A stretch of DNA of 64,000 bases from Thereva unica (GCA_949987705.1 OX465284.1:111397163-111461162); one strand, 5' to 3'; numbered from the stretch's first letter, positions 47,532 through 57,779 are shown. Notes: generated from the sequence alone by a model not told the origin. Translations and numbers: made by a program.

Positions 47532-50500
47532 CTTTAATAAATGAACAATTTCCATTATTTCTACTATAAAATGAAAACTAAGTAACTCACCGCTTCACCA
47601 CGTTCTTTGCTAACCACTCGCTTATCTGTAACGTCACACTTATTTCCAAGGATCATCTTTTCAACGTCTTCATTGGCATGCTACAAAAATTGATAGAGTT
47701 GTGTATAAAATCAAGGTTTTATAATGTTTATTTTGTGTAGAACAAACCTCATCTATGTTCCGAAGCCATTTGACGATGTTTTCGAAACTCTTTTCGTTTG
47801 TTATATCATAAACTAACATAATTCCCATTGCTCCACGGTAGTACGATGTTGTTATGGTGTGAAACCTTTCTTGGCCGGCGGTGTCCCATATTTGAAGTTT
47901 GATTTTTTTGCCTCTTAGTTCTACTGTTTTAATTTTAAAGTCGATTCCTAGAAGTATGATGGAAAGTGGAGTGAAATGTTTGTACAAAAATGTGAAGAAA
48001 CTTAATTTATTAACAAAAGCCGCTTGATTTTAGTGATCAATGGATGCAGTAAGCAAAAGTAGAGGGGGAATGATAATTAGATGAAAAAATAAAAATGTGC
48101 AAGACCACATCGAGATGGGATCCGAATCATATTCGCTTTAGTTGAAGGGTATCACGCAATCCTTTAAGCTATGGGTAGAACCTTTGACTTTTAAAGAACT
48201 CCCTAATGCATGTGAGATAGTCATCACAGGCAGGACAATAGCCTGAACCAACTGTACGTACGTACGAACAGGAATGTTCATATGGCACTGGCTTAAATTG
48301 ACTTAATGAATGTTCGTTCGTTAGGGTACGTACCCTTACGGTATGACACGTCATATTTGGTTCAGGCTAGTGGATGCAGCAAAGTAAGCTTTTGTGACGG
48401 TAGAAAAACTAACATCAAATAAGCAGATGCATAAGTGGATCCCTAATAGAAGTAATAGACGAAGAACAGGACGAAATGCAACAATCGATAGATATCCGAG
48501 TTCTTGGGCTTCTGCCGTTTAGCTTGACGTTATTTTTGTAATATTTTGATTACTTTGAATGGGTCTTCATATGGTGGTTCGAAAGGCCTTCGGACACGAT
48601 CGGTACGAATGAAAACGTATTCCGCGTTGCCTAAGTTGCTTGGCACGTACACATCCTTCTGTACTGACTGTCGGGGGCTGTGTTGCCGACAGGCCTTTCA
48701 TGCGTTTACGAAGCCGAGTTAGAAATTCTGTGTGTCAATCAGAGTTTCATCCCTTAGGATGCAAATAGAATGAGGTAGCTCCAGATTTTGTCCATAGACA
48801 AGCTCTGCTGGTGAGCATTGCAAACCGGTTTTAAGAGCTAAGAGAACACCTAATAAAACAAAGTTCAAATTTTCACTCCAATGAGCCCATTTGCTTATGG
48901 ATGGTATGCCGTTGTTCGTATTCGAAGTGTACCCAAAAGTCTTGTGACTTCATTGAAGGGTTTAGATTCGAATTGCGACCCTTGATCTGTTGTAAGTTCA
49001 AGTAGTGCGCCAAATCTTGGGACGTAATTGTGACAAAATGCTTGGGCACTGTAGAAACTGAGATATCCCTAATTTGATGAAGAGGGGCAACTGTCCACAA
49101 TAACCATATGGATATGATCGAATCTATTATTATTGGGTAGATTAAAAACTTCTTGTGGAGATTTGGTATGTCTCGAAACGTTAGTTTTTTGGCAACCTAT
49201 ACTCGATCTTGCAGCCTTTGTTGATAAATTATTCCCCCGAGACATGCTTGATGTCTGTAGTAAACTTAAGGTCAGGAGGCCTACTATGTATTCTGATCTG
49301 AAAGTGATTTCATATGAATTCAGAAATTCCGAACTATGTATTCTATATGGGGTTCGGAAAAATTGAACTTTCAGATCCGAATACATAGTAGGCCCCCAGG
49401 TGTTTTGTTTCGCGCGGAGATCTTTCGGTCTTTGTGGGAAGGGTATGTATTAATGGTTTGTGGCCAGTTGTTGTGGAAATGTTTTATTGCTGCATAGATT
49501 GCGAGTAATTCGCAATCAAATGCAGAATAATTCCGTTCCGCTGATGTCAGGTTGTCGGAAGTTCATCATCAGAAGCTCCACAGGCCTTGGCTTCGTCCAG
49601 CGTTCGCCTCCATGATTGTCGACCTCTGGCCCGTCTCTTACAATTTCCTGTTCCTAGTTGTCTTATGTCTACCTCGACATCGTCTACAAATCTTTTCTCA
49701 GTGCTACCTGGTCTCCATTTTCCAGAAGGTACTTTCCCCTAAGCTTTCTTTGCTGGACTCCGTGCAGCACCTCGTTCGTCATGACCAGTCTATCGTAGTC
49801 TATTTATTTTAATCCCTTTGACAACTTTTGGAATTTTACTGCTTTCATACAACTCGTGGGTTGCATCTTTTCCTCCAAATGGCATCTACCTGTATTCCTT
49901 TGGGGTCGGATTCGAGGCGAATTTCATCCTATCTTACTTGGGGCGAGGGGAGTCTCGGCAAATATCACGTAATTTTTTTCCGCATTTTTTTAATGTGAAA
50001 AACCATGCTTATGAGTAGCCCTCTTTATTACCAGTGCATGGTGCAATGCCTAGTAGTAAGTGGTTTGACGAATAGAAGAGAATAGGAAAGGCGGTCTGGG
50101 GGTGCTTAAGGAAATGTGGATAACCCTTACCCAGTCAGCCAGAAATGTATTTAAAATGCATTTATAATGTCTTTCATGTAATATGTAATGCCTTTGTAAG
50201 ATATTACAAAACGTATTATTTTCGCATTAAATTTATATGGGAGAAAACCCCTTTTGTCGGACCCCGAAGATTCTGTCTTACACGTAATATAAAATTAATG
50301 CATTATTTTGGCATTACAAGAGAATGTATTTCATGTGAGACATTATTAATGCATTTATGTGATATTACAAGAACTGTATTTTATGTAAGGTCTAAATAAT
50401 GTGTTACATTTCGTATTACATTTTGAAAAGTATAACGCCTGGCTGGCTGGGTAAGTTCAGGGTCGGCGGAGGGCGTGGAGATATCCACAACCAAAATAGG

Positions 50501-52435
50501 AGCGTCCAAATTTAGCTAAGCCTTTTAAACCTCTCCAGCAAAGCATTTAAAATGGGGATTGCCTCATGCAGCGTGCGGTCCTCATGTGGCAAATGGGGCG
50601 CATGCCGAAAGAGTGCTCATACCATGAAGGGTGTCATTTCGCATATTCAATAAAACAGTCCTGGTTTCGATTACAGAGGTCAAGCAGCGGTGTACGTGAT
50701 TAGTACTCAGTTGGGGGACAGCATTTGTAAAACAACATTCACGTTTAAAAATATAAAGTTTTCGTCGCCTTCGCAGTTATTACTCGCATATCCACGCCGA
50801 AATTCTCAAATTTTCCATTCGGGATCGGGTAGCAATGATTTTTCCTCAAGGGTGACAGATGGAATATTCCTTATGACGAGACGCGAAGGAGACAAGGCGG
50901 CAGTTGCCATTTGTTGGCCTTATAGGGCAATGCAGACCGGGACCACATGAGGCAGTGGGATTACCAACTGGAAGAACAAGACGCCAGACCGATGGAAGAA
51001 GATTCTTGGGGAGCCCAAGGCTCACATAAGTTGCTCACAGAATTGCGGCCTTTTAATATCATTTGTGCCCTACACTATTTTGCAGTTCGATTAACTTTTC
51101 CGGGAAACCTATTTCATGTTTTACGCGCTGCAATTCTCTAGTATAAAGCAAGTCATAAGTATTTCTGTAGTCTAGAAATGATTGAATAATCTCCACAGGA
51201 GTCACGCTTGTTTATATAACCTAAACGAGGCTGATCGTTATGGAGAAAGCTCAAAACAACTTTAAACCTGTATGAAATTGAGAATGTTTATTGGACCAAA
51301 TAAAAATGTAAACTGGTTTAATGGGTTTGTGTTCTCTTCACTTGTTTATAATTATACTAGATAGCTGATGTAACAAAAAAGGCAACTTGCTTTGAGATCT
51401 TATGATTCAACCATAAATTGCAATTGCTGTGATTACAATATTAGCAGAACGTTCTGGTTTACTATTCGATATTTCTAGATACATTCTATACCGGAAGAAA
51501 ATGCGTTGTTATCGTAACGTTTCGATATGCTTAGCGTAAATAGTAGACGAGAATTTTATGTAACAATATACTGAAGCACCAGACAAGTAATGGAGTGTGA
51601 ATAAAGAATTTTTTGATTTGTTGTGATATCTTTAAAATTGAAGTCTTGAATCTACAAAAATCCACAAAAATGAGTCGCAGGGAACCTGAAATCTAGTTAA
51701 AACATCGGCAGCAAATTGTACTCGGGAGATTGATGCCAGCAAATTAATTCCTTTTGCACAGTCATTTAGATATTTATGTGGAAATGACAGTGCAGTAAAT
51801 AATTAACACACTTCGAATGAAAGCTCTAGAGGCGCGAATGCATGCACTGTACAAGTTTTGCTCAATTAAGGCAATTAAGTGGCTTTTATCCTTTCTAAGA
51901 ATTTTTTCCATGTTTCAATCTCTCATTAGTCATCAAAATGTTAATTACTTAAACAGAAATTATAACAGATTATATTTAATTTGTAATCGTCAACTTAGCT
52001 TCACCAGCCAGCAGCAGAATCATCGCCTTTATTGTGATATAAACCAAGAAACATGCTGGACAAAGGAGTTCAACTTGCACTATTTTGATTTTGCAGAAAT
52101 ACAAAGCAACAAAACAATGAAATAAGCCGGCACCACGAAAAACAATATCCATACATTTTATATTATTTTTAAAAACAAATCAAAATCAAATATAATTCCT
52201 TGATATATAGTTTTTAAAGCATAAAAGAATTAATTAAAGAATATGCATATAATAAAAATTTTGACAGGAAAAACGCCCTAGACGTAAAAGTGACAAAGTC
52301 CCCCTTACCTATAGTTGAAATAAACGTTGTTGTAAATGCATCATCTGAAAATCTAAATAATATACAAGTTTTTCCAACACCGGAATCACCAATTAAGAGT
52401 AATTTAAATAACAAATCGTATGTTTTCTTCGCCAT
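47334..52435 (-). CDS. Rab10: Rab10 small GTPase (complete, 204 aa)
   Basis: The exons are 52435-52309, 47947-47748, 47680-47591 and 47531-47334, all with GT-AG ends. Rab10 is a membrane-anchored GTPase for polarised (basolateral and Golgi/ER) secretion. Seen: N-terminus [20 protein letters not shown]-loop GDSGVGKTC; switch [20 protein letters not shown]3 [13 protein letters not shown] with the Rab signature [16 protein letters not shown]4 NKCD; G5 ETSAK; and a C-terminal Cys pair (SCCS) for prenylation. MAKKTYD and the [11 protein letters not shown] block favour Rab10 over Rab8 and Rab13. The first intron (4.36 kb) has collected a gypsy fragment, LINE fragments, three palindromic elements and a 5S-headed SINE. 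The three 3' exons lie within 0.62 kb. Confidence 0.97.
47591..47680 (-). CDS. Rab10: Rab10 exon 3 (NKCD)
   Basis: Thirty codons, [20 protein letters not shown] and then [10 protein letters not shown], with acceptor TTTGTAG and donor GCG|GTGAGT. It is too short to stand out as an open reading frame on its own. Confidence 0.95.
47748..47947 (-). CDS. Rab10: Rab10 exon 2 (WDTAGQE and switch II)
   Basis: The acceptor is TTCTAG|GAATCG and the donor GAG|GTTTGT. It encodes [20 protein letters not shown] through [13 protein letters not shown]. Confidence 0.96.
47951..48238. other. Rab10 intron 1, 3' part: nothing recognised
   Basis: No repeat or coding signal is seen between the Rab10 acceptor and the palindromic element. 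Confidence 0.25.
48239..48369. mobile_element. Palindromic element TAGCCTGAACCAA, intact copy (131 bp)
   Basis: The ends are TAGCCTGAACCAA (48239-48251) and its exact complement (48357-48369). The interior is also largely self-complementary (GTACGTACGTACGAAC versus GTTCGTTCGTTAGGGTACGT). A related copy lies at 58.6 kb. Confidence 0.75.
48480..49560 (-). pseudogene. Ty3/gypsy-type retrotransposon integrase remnant
   Basis: Minus-strand frames in order: an integrase core start [16 protein letters not shown] (equivalent to FxHIHxDIVGPLP; 49140-49080), a [13 protein letters not shown] and HKQMG-type stretch (49000-48890), then [15 protein letters not shown] and a C-terminal block with [12 protein letters not shown]. 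There are multiple frameshifts and an inserted palindrome at 49275-49397. Only the end of pol is visible; no LTR is found. Confidence 0.75.
49275..49397. mobile_element. Palindromic element inside the gypsy remnant (about 123 bp)
   Basis: GGCCTACTATGTATTC, then GATCTGAAAGT at the left; ACTTTCAGATC, then GAATACATAGTAGGCC at the right. Both strands therefore encode the same short string (MYSDLKV), which produced two mirror-image open frames. Confidence 0.7.
49545..49815 (-). repeat. Probable LINE 3' fragment
   Basis: G/C-richer stretch whose minus-strand reading resembles LINE 3' ends, but without a decisive motif. Confidence 0.35.
49980..50126 (+). repeat. Dispersed LINE-derived fragment, third copy
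   Basis: It shares ACCAGTGCATGGTGCAATGC with 36.84 kb and GTGCTTAAGGAAATGTGG with 21.03 kb. It is cut at its right side by the element starting at 50127. Confidence 0.5.
50127..50454. mobile_element. Inverted-repeat element TTACCCAGYCAGCCAG (328 bp)
   Basis: The left end TTACCCAGTCAGCCAG and right end CTGGCTGGCTGGGTAA are inverted with one mismatch. The interior repeats ATGTAAT/ATTACA and AATGCATT words in both orientations. No coding capacity. Confidence 0.65.
50620..50965 (+). repeat. 5S-rRNA-headed SINE-like repeat, copy 2 (longest)
   Basis: The 5S-like head contains CTCATACCATGAAG, GGTTTCGATTACAGAGG, TCAAGCAGCGGTG (box A), GTGATTAGTACTCAG and TTGGGGGACAGC (box C), in 5S order. The body (50720-50965) matches copy 1 through GAGGCAGTGGGATTACC. 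It lies in the first intron of Rab10, antisense to the gene. Confidence 0.75.
50966..52308. other. Rab10 intron 1, 5' part: nothing recognised
   Basis: A/T-rich with no supported feature. Confidence 0.25.
52309..52435 (-). CDS. Rab10: Rab10 exon 1 (P-loop and switch I)
   Basis: Forty-two codons plus one nucleotide, ending ATAG|GTAAGG. The split codon rebuilds the Gly of STIGIDF. Confidence 0.95.
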
Positions 52436-53380
52436 TTTCACGAGTGATTGAAAAGTTTTCTGGGATCTCCTTCAAAAATGACTAAAAACGTCAAGAGTCG
52501 GATAAAAAACATGACCACATTAATGAGGTGAATTTTATTTTTGTAGTTTGGTAGCAGTTTTATTGTGTGCACAAACCGAGTTTTATCGAAGACAACTTGA
52601 ATGCAACAAATATTTATGAAATTCCTTTACTAGTTGGTTGGAATTCCGTTGGTTTGATGGGAAAATTGCTAAAGTAGAAACAAGAAAGTAAAGATTAAAA
52701 CTAAATTTTTAAGTTAAGTGAAATGTGTATAATAGATGGGAAAATAATGTTTGTAATGTAAGTACACATTAGCAATTGAAACAATTAGTTTTTAATGAAA
52801 ATATCTGTTGATTGCCGAGAACATGGAGACTCTATGACCGACAAGATCTGAGTTCGGCATATCCTTCGATTGTAATGCTTTTTCAACTCTTGATATAAAT
52901 AAGGTTTAAAAGTAAGTAACTATTTAAATTCTCTAAACGGGTTTCCTCGAAAACGGGTCGGGTGTGCTCCTTCCACGTCGGCCCTCCCCAGATTAATTGG
53001 TCCACGAAAGTCCCATGAGTATGGTAATAAGTATATGGCCAAACTGACAGAGCCTCCATATCAGAATAAGGCAATTTACAACCGGGGGCTCGTTCAATGA
53101 CAGTGCAAACCTACCCATTGTCATGCATCCTGCAACACAATAACTTTACCCCTTTGCTTGGTAGGCCAGATCAAATTAGCCCATCCGTTTCGGGATAGCA
53201 TCCAGTGGCCACCACGAGAAGGTTATGATCGCACTTCTATCAGTACGAGATAGTTCTCCCCCTAACTCGCTGATGACTCTAGGTTCTAGGCTTCTGGAGA
53301 AATAAAGCCAAGCTGTTTTGTGGTATCTTGTGCTCAGGTGGAACGCTCCCCGAATGAGAGGATTTTCGCTCTCCATCACT
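52436..53380. other. Rab10 upstream region
   Basis: It presumably contains the Rab10 promoter and 5' UTR next to 52436, but no TATA or initiator can be defended. The 53170-53380 part is G/C-richer and probably old transposon sequence. Confidence 0.25.
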
Positions 53381-53388
53381 CTAGTAAT

Positions 53389-53640
53389 CAGGGCCGGCGT
53401 TTGGCATTTTTGCGCCCGGTGCCATATGCCATATTGAGCCCCCACCATTTCTGTTTATTTTTTGATCGCAGTGGAGGACAATGGAAAAAGTCAAACACTC
53501 TTGCAGTTCCTTTAATATATGACAATGAAGACACGGGGACACTTTCAAGTTTTTTTTTTCGAAGTTTTAATTTTTTTTAAATCACTAAAATTGCGCCCGG
53601 TGCAAGTGCACCATTTGCACCTATGAAGGCGCTTCCCCTG
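53389..53640. mobile_element. hAT-like non-autonomous element (252 bp)
   Basis: It starts CAGGGCCGGCGTTTGGCATT and ends GGCGCTTCCCCTG. GCGCCCGGTGC occurs near both ends in the same orientation. The flanking octamers CTAGTAAT and CCAGTAAT match 7 of 8. The left 50 bp closely match the complement of the right end of the element at 16943-17606. Confidence 0.75.
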
Positions 53641-54950
53641 CCAGTAATACGGCCTCGAATCAACTTGAATGTGAAGTTGTCGAGCCTATGCCTTATCATA
53701 GAGATCATTGTTGGCGTGATTCTTTATGAACTTTATGAGATGTGGACGTTTGATACAAGCTTAGGCGCGCTCTTAGGCATTGTCTTTCCAAAACCCAAAG
53801 AATGTTTGCTCGGCATTATCCGAAATTTTGAGGGTTTCCCAATTCCTCCGAACATCGCAAGAAGCTCTGTTTAGAGGAGTCTAAAAAAGGTATTTGCTAA
53901 AATTGTTTTTCAGCTTCGATTGTCTCGAACTCACCTTGCAGGAGCGTCCGGAACACTCCAATTTTCGGCTCCATCTTGTACAGAATCGGGTTATCCGTGA
54001 TGCTAATGTAGAGCGGAGTGAACTTGTAAGGTCACTCGCTAAGATTATAAATAAGACGGGCGAGCTTACCGAGCTTTTAATGTCACAAAGAGCCTTATCG
54101 ATTTGAAGTTTCCGCTTTTGACGACGAACTTCTTTTTGGAAATCATATTATAAATCGTGTATAGCTGAGGTCCAGGACCCTGTACTGCAAGTCGAGTCGT
54201 CACGACACGACAAGTCGTTTGAGTTGAAGAAAGTGAAGTTTCAGTTGAATAACTACTTTCAGCACAGAGCAGAGTGGATATGCTAAGTTGAATTTAGGCC
54301 CATGTACGGAAAGTTGCGATTCGACTAGAACGTCACTTTCTTCAACTCAAATAACTTGTCGTGTCGTGACGACTCGATTTTCCGCACAAGGGCCCCGGTC
54401 ATTCCGAGTCTGACCAGTTTGTAGAGAAGACCTTCGATCGGTACTGTATCAAATGCCTTCTCAAAATCGATAAGGCATGCTCCGGGACACTGGCCTTCAA
54501 TGAAGTTCCAGTGTATGTCTGATACCAATATCGAAATTAGTATCCAAACTATCGTCTTTTTCAACCCATTTGGATAATGATCTATTAATAACTATTTATC
54601 ACACCTTTCTAGAAGAAGACTTATTGACGAAGATTAGCAGGGTTACTTTTATCTTTACCCTTCTTGGGTATTGGGTACACCACTGTCGTCTTCCAGTGTC
54701 CTGGGAAATGGGCATCGTTTAACGCATTGCTAAACAATGTGGTGTATGGGTCTATAGCCACCAGGAGCAAATGCTTTAAGTGGATGATCGGAACACCATC
54801 CACCGTCAATTCAAGATTCTTGTATGAAGGGGTCGATTGAAACAATTTACGTGCTACCACCACAGTCTACACCGACTTCGATGCTTGATCGATTTTCGTA
54901 TTTCCAAGTTTCAATCTCAATCTTTCATGGTTCAGTAAGGCCCTTATCCT
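53641..54950 (-). pseudogene. LINE (CR1/jockey-like) reverse transcriptase remnant with a foldback insertion
   Basis: In minus-strand order: ATLFSNALNDAHFPGHWKTT-like and VVYPIPKKGKDKSNPANLRQ (54740-54621), then CLIDFEKAFDTVPIEGLLYK (54480-54400). The element at 54177-54396 follows, and then a C-terminal part near 54050-53900. Frames are broken. The KPxKD and FDxEKAFD blocks are clear. Confidence 0.8.
54177..54396. mobile_element. Foldback element, copy D of the CTTTCAGCACA family (best preserved)
   Basis: The left half contains GCAAGTCGAGTCGTCACGAC, then ACGACAAGTCGTTTGAGTTG, AAGAAAGTGAAGTTTCAGTT. The right half contains the complement (CACTTTCTTCAACTCAAATA, ACTTGTCGTGTCGTGACGAC, TCGATTTTCCGCAC). 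About 100 bp pair on each side of a short centre. It sits within a LINE reverse transcriptase. Confidence 0.75.
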
Positions 54951-55559
54951 CAAGGTCAAAATTCGCCCGAACACTGTTCACCGAATAAATTCCCTGATGG
55001 TAGGCCCCCACAAAATCCTGCTCGTCCTCTATACAATAATTGTCTATGCGTCTGGTTTCTTCCGAACCAATGCCAGCAGGCCTCAGTGGCTTCTCGTTTG
55101 GTCGAGTCCAGGGAATGTGTAACTAGTCTAATCTGTTATATGTTTTACTCCAAAGATTTTATTTATCTGTGGGAACATGCTCGTGCTATTTGTTACATGC
55201 CTTTCGGTGGATCCACAAACTCTGCGGCAAGCCTATAGGTACCTGCGTGTCCTACTTATCAAAGTACCCGTGTGCTGGATCTAGTTGACCTTGGCAAGCC
55301 TTTAAGACTTTGTTAACTTCCTTCACGATTGGTGGCAACGTAGAATCTTCACCGCATTTGTGGAGCATCGGATTCTTCAGTTAGCTTGCCATTTAGTAAT
55401 TTTTGAACGTGTTCTTTTTCCATCCCTCTTAGATGCCTTGTCGATCTGATTACCCCGTTTTTCTCACGGAAAGGATAGAGTCTGGGGATGAATGAGGGGA
55501 AGGTTTCATCGCTATAGAGAAAGGCTTCGTAACCAAAGATAGTTATTGTCAATGAAAGA

Positions 55560-56535
55560 TATTCGGCGGACGTTAGGTCTGAACTGCAGAGTAAGGCTTC
55601 CGAAAGGGATAGTGCCGAAAAACGTTAAGGTCGCAGTCCCACGCTGAATTATCAGGATTATGTTACATTGTATTTATTAAAATTCCGCTTAATCACGTTT
55701 TCTTATAAAGGAAACAACAAATTACATCACGATATTAAAAAGAACAACATGTTTTTTGTTGATTTCTATTCCAATTTCATAATAGTTATAAGATGTACAA
55801 ATTTTATTAAGCTTGTTTTTTATTCATGTGTAATATACTCTATACTATATATTCTTGTGTGTAATATTACCGTAAGTAGACAAATAGACAAAATATGTTT
55901 TAAAATTGGCGCAACATCTATTTTAATATTATTATTATAATTTATGTGTGTACGTCTAAATTTTTACTCAAAAAAAGTATTTTTCGAGGTATTTAGAAAG
56001 GCGCGGGTGGGCGGGCACAGACCTTTCTTCCTTCTTGGTAATTAGGTACATGCATGCCTTTTAAGTGTATTTTTTTGGACACAAATTACGAAGTTAAATT
56101 TTAATGTGTGTTTTATATCTATGTATGTATACAAAAAGAAAAGTGTGAGTTCTCTCATTCCCCATTCACAAAGTATATTTAAAGTTTATAGAATATTTTT
56201 AAGTTTCTCACATTAAAATTAACAAAAATATTAAAAATGCAAGAAAGAAATTAAATTAACAAAATTGAAATTGAAATATATTGTAAAAAAAACCAAAAAT
56301 TGAATAATTAAAAAAAAAGAGAAGCAACATTATACGAAAAAAATGTGCAAAGCTGTTAAATATTTTATGTGATGAAATTCGACAATGTTTTGTATATTAA
56401 TATTATGTATAATTTCGAAGAAGTCTTTTTTGTTTTGTTGACTGTGCTGTCAAATCAATCTTCCTGTACAAAGCTTTGAGAGTAAACAATCATATTAACA
56501 TAAAGTATAACGGCAAGCACAATTAATACGCTATA
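55560..56535 (-). other. Ola1 3' UTR and AT-rich intergenic sequence
   Basis: Very A/T-rich sequence with no recognisable repeat or coding signal. The Ola1 transcript must end somewhere here. Confidence 0.35.
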
Positions 56536-56769
56536 TCATTTCTTCTTCGCATCCTTCAGTCCTGCACCCGCGTTGAATTTGAAGAATATGATATCACCAT
56601 CTTCTACAACATAATTTCTACCTTGTTGTCTATATTTGCCAGCTGCCTTAACAGCAGTCTCAGTGCCTTCTTCCTTAAAGTCATTGAAATGCATCACTTC
56701 AGCCATTATGAAACCTTTTTCGAAGTCTGTATGAATTTTGCCGGCAGCTTGCGGCGCCTTTGTGCCTTT
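56536..56769 (-). CDS. Ola1: Ola1 terminal exon (TGS domain)
   Basis: The acceptor is TTAAACAG|AAAGGC. It encodes [20 protein letters not shown] through the C-terminal KDAKKK and TGA. Confidence 0.96.
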   Translation of the reverse strand, partial: KGTKAPQAAGKIHTDFEKGFIMAEVMHFNDFKEEGTETAVKAAGKYRQQGRNYVVEDGDIIFFKFNAGAGLKDAKKK

Positions 56770-57744
56770 CTGTTTAATAATAAACGGAAGTTTAGAAGAA
56801 TATACATACATACAACAACAAAACTAAGTTGTTACTCTGAGCTATATGTTACCTGAATTGTCCATGCTTTAACTTCATCAGCACCAGCAGTGAAGAAATA
56901 TTCTAGTTGAAGGGCTTTGTATCCAGTTACAATGATTTTATCGAGAACACTTTTGCATTTGGTTTCCTCCTCGTAGGCCTTACAGTCGACTTCATCCATG
57001 TCTGCGAGTTTCTGCTCAAATTGCCCTGAAAATGGAATAATTGTCGCTCCGGGGTCGTGTTTATCAACCCATTCCTTTATCTTGATCAGCCATTTATTCT
57101 TTTTGCGGATGAAATCCTTCTCGGACAAATTTACCAGGTAGATAACTGGTTTCGATGTTAAGAAGAGATATTTGTTTAGAACTTCAATCTGTGTGAAAAT
57201 ATAATGTAAGAAACTTAAATATTTTAAACAAACACTTATTTACGTCATGAACGTTCCAGTCTCCAAAACGCAGATGCTTCTTCTCCTCAACCAACAAAGT
57301 CTTGATTTTTGATAATGAGTCCTGAAACAATTCATTTTTTATTTTATCTGTTTTTAGTTAAAAATGATTTAACTCACAAATTCTGGCTTTAATTTTTTAT
57401 CACCGCCACGACAGACAGTCCTTTCCAGCTTCTCCAGATTTTGCATTAGCTGTTCCTCATCTTTTAGACGAAGTTCTTCTGAGATTATGTCTAAATCCCG
57501 TACAGGATCAACTTCTCCTTCAACGTGTATTACTTCTGGATCATCAAAAGCACCTTAGAATCAAATTGGATATATATTAATGGTTGTTTTTATAAAAAGT
57601 CACGTCACAAACTTACGGCACAAATGAAATATGGCATCGCATGCCTTAATGTGTGATAAGAAGGCATTTCCAAGACCTTGGCCTTCGGCTGCTCCTTTTA
57701 CCAGTCCGGCAATGTCGACAACGTTTAAGAATGCTGGAACTTTA
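56536..57744 (-). CDS. Ola1: Ola1: Obg-like ATPase 1 (YchF family), five 3' exons, 5' partial
   Basis: The exons are 57744-57617, 57553-57378, 57321-57244, 57188-56853 and 56769-56536, separated by introns of 63, 56, 55 and 83 bp. They encode the last ~316 aa of a protein usually near 396 aa, a cytosolic YchF-type ATPase linked to translation and stress control. Seen: the G3 block [20 protein letters not shown]; the coiled-coil arm ([20 protein letters not shown]); the G4 variant NLSEKD (N-x-x-E, which favours ATP over GTP); and the C-terminal TGS domain ([20 protein letters not shown] to GDIIFFKF). It ends AKKK-TGA. The first ~80 residues, including the P-loop, are not found in the remaining 6.25 kb, which is mostly retrotransposon. 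The first listed exon begins inside a Ser codon after GTTGCAG, so an upstream exon must exist. Confidence 0.96.
56853..57188 (-). CDS. Ola1: Ola1 exon with NxxE motif
   Basis: The acceptor is CACACAG|ATTGAA and the donor ATTCAG|GTAACA. It encodes [33 protein letters not shown] and [18 protein letters not shown]. Confidence 0.95.
57244..57321 (-). CDS. Ola1: Ola1 small exon (26 codons)
   Basis: The acceptor is GTTTCAG|GACTC and the donor CATGAC|GTAAAT. It encodes [20 protein letters not shown] and DWNVHD. The conserved FxDWN segment supports it. Confidence 0.92.
57378..57553 (-). CDS. Ola1: Ola1 exon, coiled-coil arm
   Basis: The acceptor is TTCTAAG|GTGC and the donor GAATTT|GTGAGT. It encodes [20 protein letters not shown] through [12 protein letters not shown]. 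Confidence 0.94.
57617..57744 (-). CDS. Ola1: Ola1 exon with G3 motif
   Basis: The acceptor is GTTGCAG|T and the donor TGCC|GTAAGT. It encodes [20 protein letters not shown] through [11 protein letters not shown]. Confidence 0.95.
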
Positions 57745-57779
57745 CTGCAACGGGTTTTGAAAGAAAATTAATATTTATT

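Noticed and set aside
49133..49386. Two opposite open frames sharing MYSDLKV
   Set aside because: Not a gene: the shared peptide results from the palindromic element at 49275-49397.
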